From positions 1,364,001 to 1,428,000 of the forward strand of contig JBBCGQ010000001.1 of the NCBI GenBank assembly GCA_037200845.1: a stretch of DNA of 64,000 nucleotides. The letters are read 5' to 3'. Below are positions 51,876 through 59,162 of the stretch, in pieces. The notes beneath the pieces were generated by a model. The model made no database searches and was not told the DNA's origin. It saw only the letters and a program-made list of their open reading frames with translations. The position numbers and the translations under genes were made by a program. How positions within the stretch are numbered: position 1 is the first letter of the stretch; every line of letters begins with the position of its first letter. Source of the DNA: Bauldia sp. (lineage in GTDB: Bacteria; Pseudomonadota; Alphaproteobacteria; Rhizobiales; Kaistiaceae).

Positions 51876-54653
51876 ATGAGGCTCCGCCGCGCCGTCGCCG
51901 CCGCCCTGATCATTCTGGTTGCGCTGGCGGCGCATTGGGGCGGCCTGCTCCGGCCGCTGAACCATGCGCTGACGTCGCTCAGGATGTATTCCGAGCCGCG
52001 GCAGCCGACCGGCGACGTCGTCGTCGTCGACATCGATGCCAAGAGCATCGCCACCATCGGCAGTTGGCCGTGGCCGCGCCGCCTGCATGCCGAGCTGATC
52101 GACAGGCTGGTCGAGCTCGGCGCCTCCGACATCGCCTTCGACATCGACTTCAGCGCCGCGACCAACCCGACCGACGACGCCGCGCTGGAGGCGGCGATCG
52201 CCCGCGCCGCCGGCAAGATCACGCTCGCCGCCTTCGTCCAGAAGCAGACGACGGGGGCGGATTCGGCGGTGGCGTTCAACCGGCCGCTGGCGCGCTTTGC
52301 CAAGAACGCGTGGATGGGCAGCGTCAACGTCCGCCAGGACTCCGACGGCATCGTCCGCCAGTTCGGCTACGGCCTCATTCTCGACGGCAAGGTGATCCCC
52401 TCGATCCCGTCGATCCTCGCCGGCGGCATCAGCCGCACCGGGCGTGAATTTTCCATCGACTTCAGCATCGACACGCGCGCCATCGACCGCATCTCGCTGA
52501 TCGACGTGCTGCGCGGCACCGTCGATCCTCAGCGGCTGGCGGGCAAGAAGGTGATCGTCGGCGCGCAGGCGGTCGAGCTCCGCGACTTCTTCAACGTGCC
52601 GGTGGCCGGCACGATCTCGGGCGCGATGCTGCAGGCGGCGGCGACCGAGACGCTGCTGCAGGGCCGCGCGCTGGAGCCGTCGAGCGTCTGGGTGGAGGTC
52701 GCCGGCCTGATGCTGATCGCGCTCGCGGTTTTGGCGATCGGCCGCGTCCGCTGGTCGACCATGGTCGCCGCGCTGATCGCCATCGCCGCGCTGACCGAAG
52801 CCGCCGCGGCGATGATCCAGAAGGAATACGCTTTCGCCACCAACACGGCGCCATGGCATGTCGCGTTCGCGACCTTCGCCATCGCGGTGCTGGTGAGCGA
52901 GATCGATATCCGCGAGCTGCTGCAAAACATGTGGCGGCTGCGCGCCTCGAACGCCGAGGCGCTGCTGACCAAGGTCGTCGCCGACAATTTCGCCGGCGTC
53001 GTCGTTGTCGACGAGACCGGCATCGTCCGCGCCGCCAGCCGCAGCGCCTCCGAGCTGCTCAACCTGCGCCGCAGCCTGATCGGCGCCGCGGCACGCGAGG
53101 TGCTGCCGCCCGAACTGATGGCCGGCATCGATGCGGTCATGGCGGTACCGGAATTCGACCGCGTTTCCCGCCGTCCGAGCGTCACGGTGCTTACCCGCCG
53201 CGACGGCCAGGAGCGCGCCATCGAGCACGTCACGACGGTCTCCGAGGTGGAGAGCGTGCCGGCCGAAGGCGGCGGGCTGCGCAGGCAGCGCGTCGCGACC
53301 GTGACCTTCACCGACGTCACCGAGCAGCGCGCCGCCGAGGCGCAGATCGCCTACATGGCGCGCTTCGACGCGCTGACCGAGCTGCCCAACCGCAACCTGG
53401 TGATCGAGCGGCTGGAAGATGTCTTCGCCTCGAAGGATACCGCGGTGCGCGCCAGCGCCGTGGTCTGCCTCGACCTCGACGGCTTCAAGAACGTCAACGA
53501 CAGCCTCGGCCACCAGACCGGCGACCTGCTGCTGCAGGCGGTGGCCCAGAAGGCAACCGCGATCCTGCCGCATGGCGCGATGGTCGCGCGGCTGGGCGGC
53601 GACGAATTCGCGGCGATTTTCTCCGGCAAGACCGCCAGCGAGGATGCGGTCGAGTTCGCGACGCGCGCCGTCCACAAGGTCAATCTGCCCTTCGACATCG
53701 CCGGCCACCGCATCCTGATCAGCGCCAGCGCCGGCGTCGCACTGGCCGACGCCCGCGACCGCGGACCGGACGACATCCTGAAGCGCGCCGACGTCGCGCT
53801 GTCGCGCGCCAAGGCGAACGGCGGCAACGGCGTCGCCATTTTCGAGCGGCGGATGCTGGAGGCGGTGGTCGAACGCCAGAAGCTTGAGCTGGATCTCTGG
53901 CAGGCTCTGGAGCGCGAGGAATTCGAGGTCTGGTACCAGCCGCAAGTCGAGCTGCGCACCGGCCGCGTCGCCGGCGTCGAGGCGCTGCTGCGCTGGCGCC
54001 ATCCCGACCGCGGCCTGGTGATGCCGGGCGACTTCATTCCGGTCGCCGAGGCGATCGGCCTGATCGACGAACTCGGCCAATGGGTGCTGGAGACGGCGTG
54101 CGCCGAGGTCGCGACGTGGCCGGCCGACGTGCGCCTGGCGGTCAACGTATCGTCGGCGCAGTTCGCGCGCTGCGACATGGCGGCGCTGGTCGCGTCGGCG
54201 CTGGAGAAGGGGAACCTGCCGGCATCGCGGCTCGACCTCGAAATCACGGAGTCGGTGTTCCTGCAGCCGAGCTCGACGCTGCATGACGTTTTGACCAGTT
54301 TGCGTTCGATGGGCGTCGGCATCGCGCTCGACGATTTCGGCACCGGCTACTCGTCGCTGGGCTACCTGCAGAAGTTCCCGATCACCAAGATCAAGCTGGA
54401 TCGCCAGTTCGTTGCGGATTTGCCGGCCAATGCCGGCTCGGCTGCGATCGTGCGCGCCGTCGCGAGTCTTGCGCGTGAGCTGAAGCTGCAGCTCAACGCC
54501 GAAGGCGTCGAGATGGTGGCGCAGGTCGCCTTCCTCAACGCCTACGGCATCGACGAAGTGCAGGGCTACCTCTACGGCCGCCCGGCGCCGGCCAGGGACA
54601 TCATCGGCACGCTCGAGCCTTCGACCGAGGGCGTCGCGCGGCTGCGCGCCTGA
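51876..54653 (+). CDS. CHASE2-PAS-GGDEF-EAL c-di-GMP enzyme
   Basis: The 925-residue membrane protein starts with a TM helix (about 7-25) and has a periplasmic CHASE2 sensor (about 25-280) and further TM helices (about 285-370). A PAS-like segment (about 375-480) leads to a GGDEF domain with intact RLGGDEFA (about 570) and an EAL domain with EALLRW (about 699), KLDRQF and NAEGVEM. Both catalytic motifs are present, so synthesis and breakdown of c-di-GMP are possible; the net activity cannot be read. The adjacent FecR protein may feed the CHASE2 sensor. It probably controls biofilm or motility. Confidence 0.9.
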   Translation: MRLRRAVAAALIILVALAAHWGGLLRPLNHALTSLRMYSEPRQPTGDVVVVDIDAKSIATIGSWPWPRRLHAELIDRLVELGASDIAFDIDFSAATNPTDDAALEAAIARAAGKITLAAFVQKQTTGADSAVAFNRPLARFAKNAWMGSVNVRQDSDGIVRQFGYGLILDGKVIPSIPSILAGGISRTGREFSIDFSIDTRAIDRISLIDVLRGTVDPQRLAGKKVIVGAQAVELRDFFNVPVAGTISGAMLQAAATETLLQGRALEPSSVWVEVAGLMLIALAVLAIGRVRWSTMVAALIAIAALTEAAAAMIQKEYAFATNTAPWHVAFATFAIAVLVSEIDIRELLQNMWRLRASNAEALLTKVVADNFAGVVVVDETGIVRAASRSASELLNLRRSLIGAAAREVLPPELMAGIDAVMAVPEFDRVSRRPSVTVLTRRDGQERAIEHVTTVSEVESVPAEGGGLRRQRVATVTFTDVTEQRAAEAQIAYMARFDALTELPNRNLVIERLEDVFASKDTAVRASAVVCLDLDGFKNVNDSLGHQTGDLLLQAVAQKATAILPHGAMVARLGGDEFAAIFSGKTASEDAVEFATRAVHKVNLPFDIAGHRILISASAGVALADARDRGPDDILKRADVALSRAKANGGNGVAIFERRMLEAVVERQKLELDLWQALEREEFEVWYQPQVELRTGRVAGVEALLRWRHPDRGLVMPGDFIPVAEAIGLIDELGQWVLETACAEVATWPADVRLAVNVSSAQFARCDMAALVASALEKGNLPASRLDLEITESVFLQPSSTLHDVLTSLRSMGVGIALDDFGTGYSSLGYLQKFPITKIKLDRQFVADLPANAGSAAIVRAVASLARELKLQLNAEGVEMVAQVAFLNAYGIDEVQGYLYGRPAPARDIIGTLEPSTEGVARLRA

Positions 54654-54693
54654 CGCTTTCGCCGGCCGCCGCAACCGGCGTAGTCTCCGCGCC

Positions 54694-55005
54694 ATGAGCG
54701 AAACGCCGCCGCCGCTGCCGGTCGTCACCATCCAGTATTGCCGGCAATGCCGCTGGCTGCTCCGCGCCGCGTGGATGGCGCAGGAACTGCTTACCACCTT
54801 CGAGGACGAACTCGGTGGCGTGACGCTGATCCCCGGCACCGGCGGCATCTTCGTCGTCCGCGTCGACGGCGACATCGTCTGGTCGCGGAAGGACGAGGAC
54901 CGCTTCCCCGAGATCACCGAATTGAAGCAGCGCGTGCGCGACCGCGCCGCGCCCGACAAGCCGCTCGGGCATTCGGAGAAGAAGGCGGCGATCGTTCGGG
55001 ATTAG
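54694..55005 (+). CDS. SelT/SelW/SelH-family thioredoxin-like protein (Cys form)
   Basis: The 103-residue protein begins with the family motif VVTIQYCRQCRWLLRAAWMAQELL, where CxxC (CRQC) stands in place of the CxxU of selenoproteins. GTGGIFVVRVDGDIVWSRKDEDRFPEITELKQRVRD follows, typical of Rdx proteins. It is a small cytoplasmic thioredoxin-fold protein, likely redox-active through the CxxC pair. It is not part of an evident operon; the CHASE2 enzyme ends 40 bp upstream. Confidence 0.87.
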   Translation: MSETPPPLPVVTIQYCRQCRWLLRAAWMAQELLTTFEDELGGVTLIPGTGGIFVVRVDGDIVWSRKDEDRFPEITELKQRVRDRAAPDKPLGHSEKKAAIVRD

Positions 55006-55632
55006 CTTCCGCTTTCCCCGCGAGGGGGAAAGCAGGTGGCAACTGCGGCCGCAACGATGCCATGCGGGTCCGACTCCCGGGCGGAGGAAGCGAAGTTGGT
55101 CGGAGACCCGGCGGCTCGGCGAAGAGAGATAAAAGAAGAAGACGCCGGCGGCTTTGCCGCCGACGCCCCCCTGATGCTGTCCGGCAGGGACGTCGCGCCG
55201 CACGCCCCTTCCCACGAAAAAGGGGTGCCGGGTTTCGCGGACACGACGCCTACCCTGTCTGGGACAACGGCCCGGATGACACTCTGCGGCTTCGCAGCAG
55301 CGATGCCGTTACCGGGTGAACCGCGCTGCCCGGCCGCGTTGGGTCCGGGTACCTGCGCCTTGTCCAACGGAGTGGCCGCCGTTGGGAGCGATCGGTCGCC
55401 GCTTGGGCCAAAGGCCGGCGGCTTTCCCATGTGCGCTCCCCCGGCCGGTGCCCGCCTCTCACGCGCGAGCGGCGGCCGGACCGGGGCATGGACCCGGACC
55501 GCGCGCCGCACCGGGTCGAGCCGGCTGCAACCTTTGGTCCGAGGATGGCGAAGGTGCGGTGATTCTGGAAAAGAGGGAAGGGGACAAACGCGCCGCGGCC
55601 GGCACGACGCGACTCAGGCGGGTCGGCTGCCG
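55006..55632. other. Long intergenic stretch, probably dispersed repeats
   Basis: More than 600 bp without a supported gene. It contains several perfect short hairpins (for example GGCGGC-TTT-GCCGCC near 55147-55163 and CTGCGG-CTTCG-CAGCAG near 55285-55300) and stretches like extragenic repeats. A minus-strand open frame (55002-55511) has a repeat-derived, low-complexity composition, so I do not call it a gene. I could not match the stretch to rnpB, ssrA or another known RNA. Confidence 0.4.
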
Positions 55633-55821
55633 TTACGCCGGCGCGGCGGGAGCGCGATGCCACAGGCCCTTCTTGATGTCGAATTTCACCAGGCCTTCGT
55701 CGCGCATCTGCATGAGCAGGATCTGCACGGCCTCGACCGAGCCGCCGGGATTGAGGATGGCGCGGAGCGAGAGGGTGGAGCGCGGCTTGTCGAGGGCGGT
55801 GAGGATTTTTTCTTTGGTCAT
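55633..55821 (-). CDS. Small winged-helix-like protein
   Basis: The 62-residue protein (MTKEKILTALDKPRSTLSLRAILNPGGSVEAVQILLMQMRDEGLVKFDIKKGLWHRA) reads like a minimal winged helix: two helices, a recognition-like helix (SVEAVQILLMQMRDEG) and a beta-wing (LVKFDIKKGLWHR). A regulatory role is plausible. It lies 140 bp from the ParS/RES genes on the opposite strand and could share their promoter region. No family name is recognised. Confidence 0.6.
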   Translation of the reverse strand: MTKEKILTALDKPRSTLSLRAILNPGGSVEAVQILLMQMRDEGLVKFDIKKGLWHRAPAAPA

Positions 55822-55918
55822 GGGGAGGGTCTACACCAGTCTGTCGCTGTCGTGGGCACTACCGTGAAGCCCGATGCTTCGGACGCAGGGACGAATGGCG
55901 AAAGGAGTTGAACCGACG

Positions 55919-55961
55919 GAGTTGTTGCAACTCTGCCTATTGTCATGTATATAACTGACAA
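55919..55961. promoter_or_regulatory. Operator-like palindromes at the toxin-antitoxin promoter
   Basis: GAGTTG-TTG-CAACTC (55919-55933) is a perfect palindrome, and TTGTCA (55940-55945) with TGACAA (55956-55961) forms a second inverted repeat ending at the base before the antitoxin ATG. Toxin-antitoxin operons usually repress themselves through such sites. The lack of a ribosome binding site suggests a leaderless message. Confidence 0.6.
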
Positions 55962-56396
55962 ATGGCAAAAGCCTCGCGTGCTGCAACTACTGTCGAAGAC
56001 ATTGCGCCGGTCAATCTCAACGATCCGGCGGACCAGGCCCGGCTTTCGCCGGCCGCCGGCAAGGCGATGCTGCGCATCGCCGATTTCTGGAATCTCAGCC
56101 CCGAGCAAGCGGGCGGGCTGCTCGGCGGCATCTCCGTGCGCACCTGGTACCGCATGAAGAGTGCCCCCGCCGAAGCGATGGGGCAGGACATGCTGACGCG
56201 GATCAGCGCCGTGGTCGGCATCTACAAGGGCCTCCGGCTGCTGTTCTCCGAGCCGCTGTCGAACGACTGGGTGAGGAAGCCGAACCGACATCCAATCTTC
56301 GGCGGGCGCACGCCGCTGACGGCGATGATCGAGGGCGGCATCCCGAAGATGCTGGAGGTGCGCGGCTACGTCGACGCGCTCCGCGGCGGCCTGTGA
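55962..56396 (+). CDS. parS: Antitoxin, ParS/Xre-MbcA family (DUF2384)
   Basis: The 144-residue protein has an Xre-like helix-turn-helix part (about residues 35-75, AMLRIADFWNLSPEQAGGLLGGISVRTWYRMK) and the C-terminal DUF2384 toxin-binding domain (about 80-140, RISAVVGIYKGLRLLFSEPLSNDWVRKPNRHPIFGGRTPLTAMIEGGIPKMLEVRGYVDALRGG). It neutralises the RES toxin encoded next, whose GTG overlaps the antitoxin stop (GTGA). The ATG at 55962 directly follows a palindromic operator and has no ribosome binding site, which suggests leaderless translation and autoregulation. Confidence 0.88.
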   Translation: MAKASRAATTVEDIAPVNLNDPADQARLSPAAGKAMLRIADFWNLSPEQAGGLLGGISVRTWYRMKSAPAEAMGQDMLTRISAVVGIYKGLRLLFSEPLSNDWVRKPNRHPIFGGRTPLTAMIEGGIPKMLEVRGYVDALRGGL

Positions 56397-57082
56397 TCGG
56401 GAAGGCGGTCGCGCTGCGCCAGGCCGACACCGTGCGGCTGCTGCCCTCGGCGCGGCTGAAAGCACCGGCGCTGGCGCCGCTTGCCGACACGGCGGAGGAA
56501 TTCGACGCGCTCGTGCAACTCGAGTCCGCCACCCACGGCCGCCTGAGGGCGCAGGAGTCGGGCCTGGGCGGCCTCGCCGCGCGCGAGATGGTGTTCAACG
56601 TGCCGAACTTCACCTTCATCAACGCGGCCTTCGCCTATACGCGGCCGGGCGGCAACCGCTTCAACCGGCCCGATCGCGGCGCGTGGTATTGCGGCTTCGC
56701 GGTCGAAACGTCGCTCGCCGAGGTCGCCTACCACCTGACGCGTGCGCTGGCGGACGCCGACGGCAGCTTCGACAACGTGACGGAATACGTGGAGCTCTAC
56801 GCCGACTTCAACGGCGAGTTCCGCGATCTCCGCGGCCTCAAGCCGTCGCCGCGCTGCCTCAACGAGGATCCGCGCGTCGGCTATCCGGCCGGGCAGGCGG
56901 CGGCTGCCGATATTCTCGCGGCAAAGCAGGCGTTGGGCGTCGTCTATCCTTCGGTGCGCCACGCCGGCGGCACGTGTCTGGCGGCGTTTCATCCTTATGT
57001 CGTGCAGAATGTGCGGCAGGGCGGGATGTGGCGGCTGACGTGGGCGGGGAAGGCGGTGCCGGATGTGGCGAAAATTTCGTGA
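56393..57082 (+). CDS. parT: RES-domain toxin (NAD-degrading family)
   Basis: The 229-residue protein contains the RES domain named for conserved Arg, Glu and Ser. Here NRFNRPDRGAWYCGFAVETSLAEVAYHL (about residues 88-117) carries Arg, Glu and Ser positions. RES toxins resemble ADP-ribosyltransferases; characterised members degrade NAD+ or modify nucleotide-metabolism enzymes. It is translated from a GTG overlapping the antitoxin stop. The pair lies just before a GTA-like module. Cognate pairing is secure from context; the exact biochemical target here is not known. Confidence 0.87.
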   Translation: MIGKAVALRQADTVRLLPSARLKAPALAPLADTAEEFDALVQLESATHGRLRAQESGLGGLAAREMVFNVPNFTFINAAFAYTRPGGNRFNRPDRGAWYCGFAVETSLAEVAYHLTRALADADGSFDNVTEYVELYADFNGEFRDLRGLKPSPRCLNEDPRVGYPAGQAAAADILAAKQALGVVYPSVRHAGGTCLAAFHPYVVQNVRQGGMWRLTWAGKAVPDVAKIS

Positions 57083-57102
57083 CGGGAGATAGGAATAAAT
57101 TC

Positions 57103-57131
57103 TTGACACCGCAACGCTGCTCGCGTACTGT
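57103..57131 (+). promoter_or_regulatory. Consensus-like sigma-70 promoter upstream of the terminase genes
   Basis: TTGACA at 57103-57108 and TACTGT at 57126-57131 are separated by 17 bp, an unusually good match in this GC-rich genome. Transcription would run rightward through a family B repeat toward the terminase genes. Confidence 0.65.
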
Positions 57132-57163
57132 TATGTCAACGTCGCAGAAGTGGGCGCCGGCAC

Positions 57164-57213
57164 CCCCTCCCCAAAACCGCTTCGCGGTTTTGACCCTCCC
57201 GCAAGGGGAGGGT
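57164..57213. repeat. Dispersed palindromic repeat (family B, single arm)
   Basis: Two back-to-back hairpins (AAAACCGC-TTC-GCGGTTTT and CCCTCCC-GCAA-GGGGAGGG) match one arm of the long inverted repeat at 37177-37347. It sits between the promoter at 57103 and the terminator at 57271. Confidence 0.7.
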
Positions 57214-57270
57214 TCGGAGGATGAGGCGTTCGCGAGTCCGATAGGCGCTGAGCGGCGCGATAGAGTTTTG

Positions 57271-57305
57271 GCCTCCGCGGCTTAGCCTCGGGGGCTTTTC
57301 TTTTT
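57271..57305 (+). terminator. Terminator immediately before the small terminase gene
   Basis: GCCTCCG (57271-57277) pairs with CGGGGGC (57289-57295), with one wobble, followed by TTTTCTTTTT (57296-57305). It lies only 5 bp upstream of the GTG used for the terminase small subunit. With the promoter at 57103 it delimits a short transcript of about 170 nt. Confidence 0.65.
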
Positions 57306-57310
57306 CTGAG

Positions 57311-57862
57311 GTGGCGCGGTTGACCCATTTGAATGGTGGCGATGCGCCGGCGCGGGCGAACGGGCTTGGCTCGCACCGGCCGGATCACTCGGCGCTGAAG
57401 GCCGAGGCGCGGCGGCTGGTCGAGGGGACGACCTATTCGCAGCAGGCGATTGCCGAGCAACTCCGGATCGCGCCGAGCACGCTTTCGACGTGGAAGCGGG
57501 ATGGCGGGTGGGTGCGTCCCGAAGGCGCGCCGCTGCCGCCGGTGCTCGACAATGCCGGCCGCGATCTCGACGTCGACGGCAAACGGCGACAGCGGCTGCT
57601 GGCGCGGCTCTATGGCGTCTTCGACCGCCAGCTTCAGGATGTTGAATCGCGCGCGGCCGATGCCGTAGCGATGACTGAGGAGAAAGATGCCCGCACGCTG
57701 GGCACGCTTGCACGGACGCTTGGAACGCTGATTGCGCTTGAGACTGGGGGCGAGCGGGACGAGGGCGCACCGGCCGATGCACCGGAGCCTTACGATCCTG
57801 ATGAAATCCGCGCCCGACTTGCGCAGAGACTGGCTGGCCTTAGGGAGGACGAAGAAGGGTAG
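57311..57862 (+). CDS. GTA/phage small terminase-like protein
   Basis: The 183-residue protein has a helix-turn-helix (about residues 25-70, ALKAEARRLVEGTTYSQQAIAEQLRIAPSTLSTWKRDGGW), as in terminase small subunits, and a helical C-terminal half. It overlaps the large terminase gene by 62 bp. The GTG at 57311 has a poor ribosome binding site (CTGAG) and abuts a terminator, so a later start (for example the TTG at 57320) is possible. GTA clusters of this order carry a similar small gene before g2. The terminase role is by position. Confidence 0.65.
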   Translation: MARLTHLNGGDAPARANGLGSHRPDHSALKAEARRLVEGTTYSQQAIAEQLRIAPSTLSTWKRDGGWVRPEGAPLPPVLDNAGRDLDVDGKRRQRLLARLYGVFDRQLQDVESRAADAVAMTEEKDARTLGTLARTLGTLIALETGGERDEGAPADAPEPYDPDEIRARLAQRLAGLREDEEG

Positions 57863-59126
57863 GGCGAAACTTGCGAGCCTGCCGCCCGCGGAGCAGGACG
57901 AACTGCTCAGGCTGTGGGACACGACGGCGCGCGACGACCAGTGGCCGCCGGCCGGCGACTGGCTTGTCTGGCTGCTGGTGGGCGGACGCGGCGCCGGCAA
58001 GACGCGCGCCGGCGCCGAGTGGGTGCGCGGGATGGCGCTCGGACGGCAGGGTTTTGCGGCAGCACCGGTCGGGCGCATCGCGCTGGTCGGCGAAACGTTT
58101 GCCGACGTGCGCGAGGTGATGATCGAGGGCGTGTCCGGAATTCTCGCCGTGCACGACCGCGGCGAGCGGCCGACCTGGCTGCCGGCTCGACGCGTGGTCG
58201 AATGGAACAATGGCGCGCGGGCGCAGGCGTTCTCGTCCGAAGATCCGGAGAGTTTGCGCGGGCCGCAGTTTGAAGCGTCCTGGGGGGATGAGCTCGGCAA
58301 ATGGAAACACGCCGAGGCGACGTGGGACATGCTGCAGTTCGGTTTGCGTCTCGGCGACCGGCCGCGCCAGGTGGTGACCACGACGCCGCGGCCGGTGCCG
58401 ATCTTGCGCCGGCTGCTGAAGGCCGAGGGCACGGTGGTGACGCGGGCGCGCACCGCCGACAACGCGGCGCACCTCGCGATCGGCTTCCTCGAGCGGATGG
58501 CGGCGCAGTACGGCGGCACGCGGCTCGGCCGGCAGGAACTAGACGGCGAGCTGATCGAGGATCGCGGCGACGCGCTCTGGCGGCGCGCCGATATCGAGAC
58601 GGCGCGCATCGATGGGGCACCGGACCTGGCGCGCATCGTGGTGGCGGTCGATCCGCCGGCGACGCGGCGCTCCGGCATCTGCGGCATCGTCGCGGCGGGA
58701 GTGGGCCGCGACGGCATCGGCTATGTGCTTGCCGACGCGACGCTGCGGGAAGTGCGGCCGGCGGAATGGGCGGCGCGTGCGGTGGCGCTCTACCGGCGGC
58801 TGGGCGCCGACGCGCTGGTCGCGGAGGTCAACCAGGGCGGCGACATGGTCGCGGCGGTGATCCGCGAAGTCGATGCCGGCGTGCCGGTGAAGGAAGTGCG
58901 GGCGACGCGCGGCAAGTACCTCCGCGCCGAGCCCGTCGCGGCACTTTATGCGCAGGGGCGGGTGCGGCACGCCGGCGCGTTCCCGGAGCTGGAGGACGAA
59001 CTCTGCGACTTCGGCACGGACGGGCTTTCCGCCGGGCGCTCGCCGGACCGGCTCGATGCGCTGGTGTGGGCGCTGACCGCGCTGATGCTGGGTGAGGGCG
59101 GCGAGCCGAAGGTGCGGCGGATGTGA
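57801..59126 (+). CDS. Terminase large subunit, GTA g2-like
   Basis: The 441-residue protein has the ATPase domain with Walker A VGGRGAGKTRAGAEW (about residues 56-70), Walker B-like ASWGDELGKW (about 156) and coupling TTTPRP. The nuclease domain has AVDPPATRRSGICGI (about 277), EVNQGGDM and SPDRLDALVWALTAL. This is the DNA-packaging motor of phages and gene transfer agents, in the COG5323 branch typical of alphaproteobacterial GTAs. The ATG at 57801 follows the family start; the upstream frame to 57732 is overlap with the small subunit. The portal gene is 1.5 kb further, after two unrelated genes. Confidence 0.88.
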   Translation: MKSAPDLRRDWLALGRTKKGRAKLASLPPAEQDELLRLWDTTARDDQWPPAGDWLVWLLVGGRGAGKTRAGAEWVRGMALGRQGFAAAPVGRIALVGETFADVREVMIEGVSGILAVHDRGERPTWLPARRVVEWNNGARAQAFSSEDPESLRGPQFEASWGDELGKWKHAEATWDMLQFGLRLGDRPRQVVTTTPRPVPILRRLLKAEGTVVTRARTADNAAHLAIGFLERMAAQYGGTRLGRQELDGELIEDRGDALWRRADIETARIDGAPDLARIVVAVDPPATRRSGICGIVAAGVGRDGIGYVLADATLREVRPAEWAARAVALYRRLGADALVAEVNQGGDMVAAVIREVDAGVPVKEVRATRGKYLRAEPVAALYAQGRVRHAGAFPELEDELCDFGTDGLSAGRSPDRLDALVWALTALMLGEGGEPKVRRM

Positions 59127-59162
59127 TATGAGGCAGCGAGAGAAATTCGCTGGAGGGCGGAG

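Noticed and set aside
50700-54959. 1419-codon antisense frame across the FecR and CHASE2 genes
   Set aside because: Both genes have clear domains on the + strand; the antisense protein is low-complexity.
55002-55511. 169-codon minus-strand frame after the SelW-like gene
   Set aside because: Composition and hairpins indicate repeats; no domain, and the coding periodicity looks poor.
55006-55632. RNase P RNA, tmRNA or SRP RNA in the long gap
   Set aside because: None of the conserved core segments of these RNAs was found on either strand.
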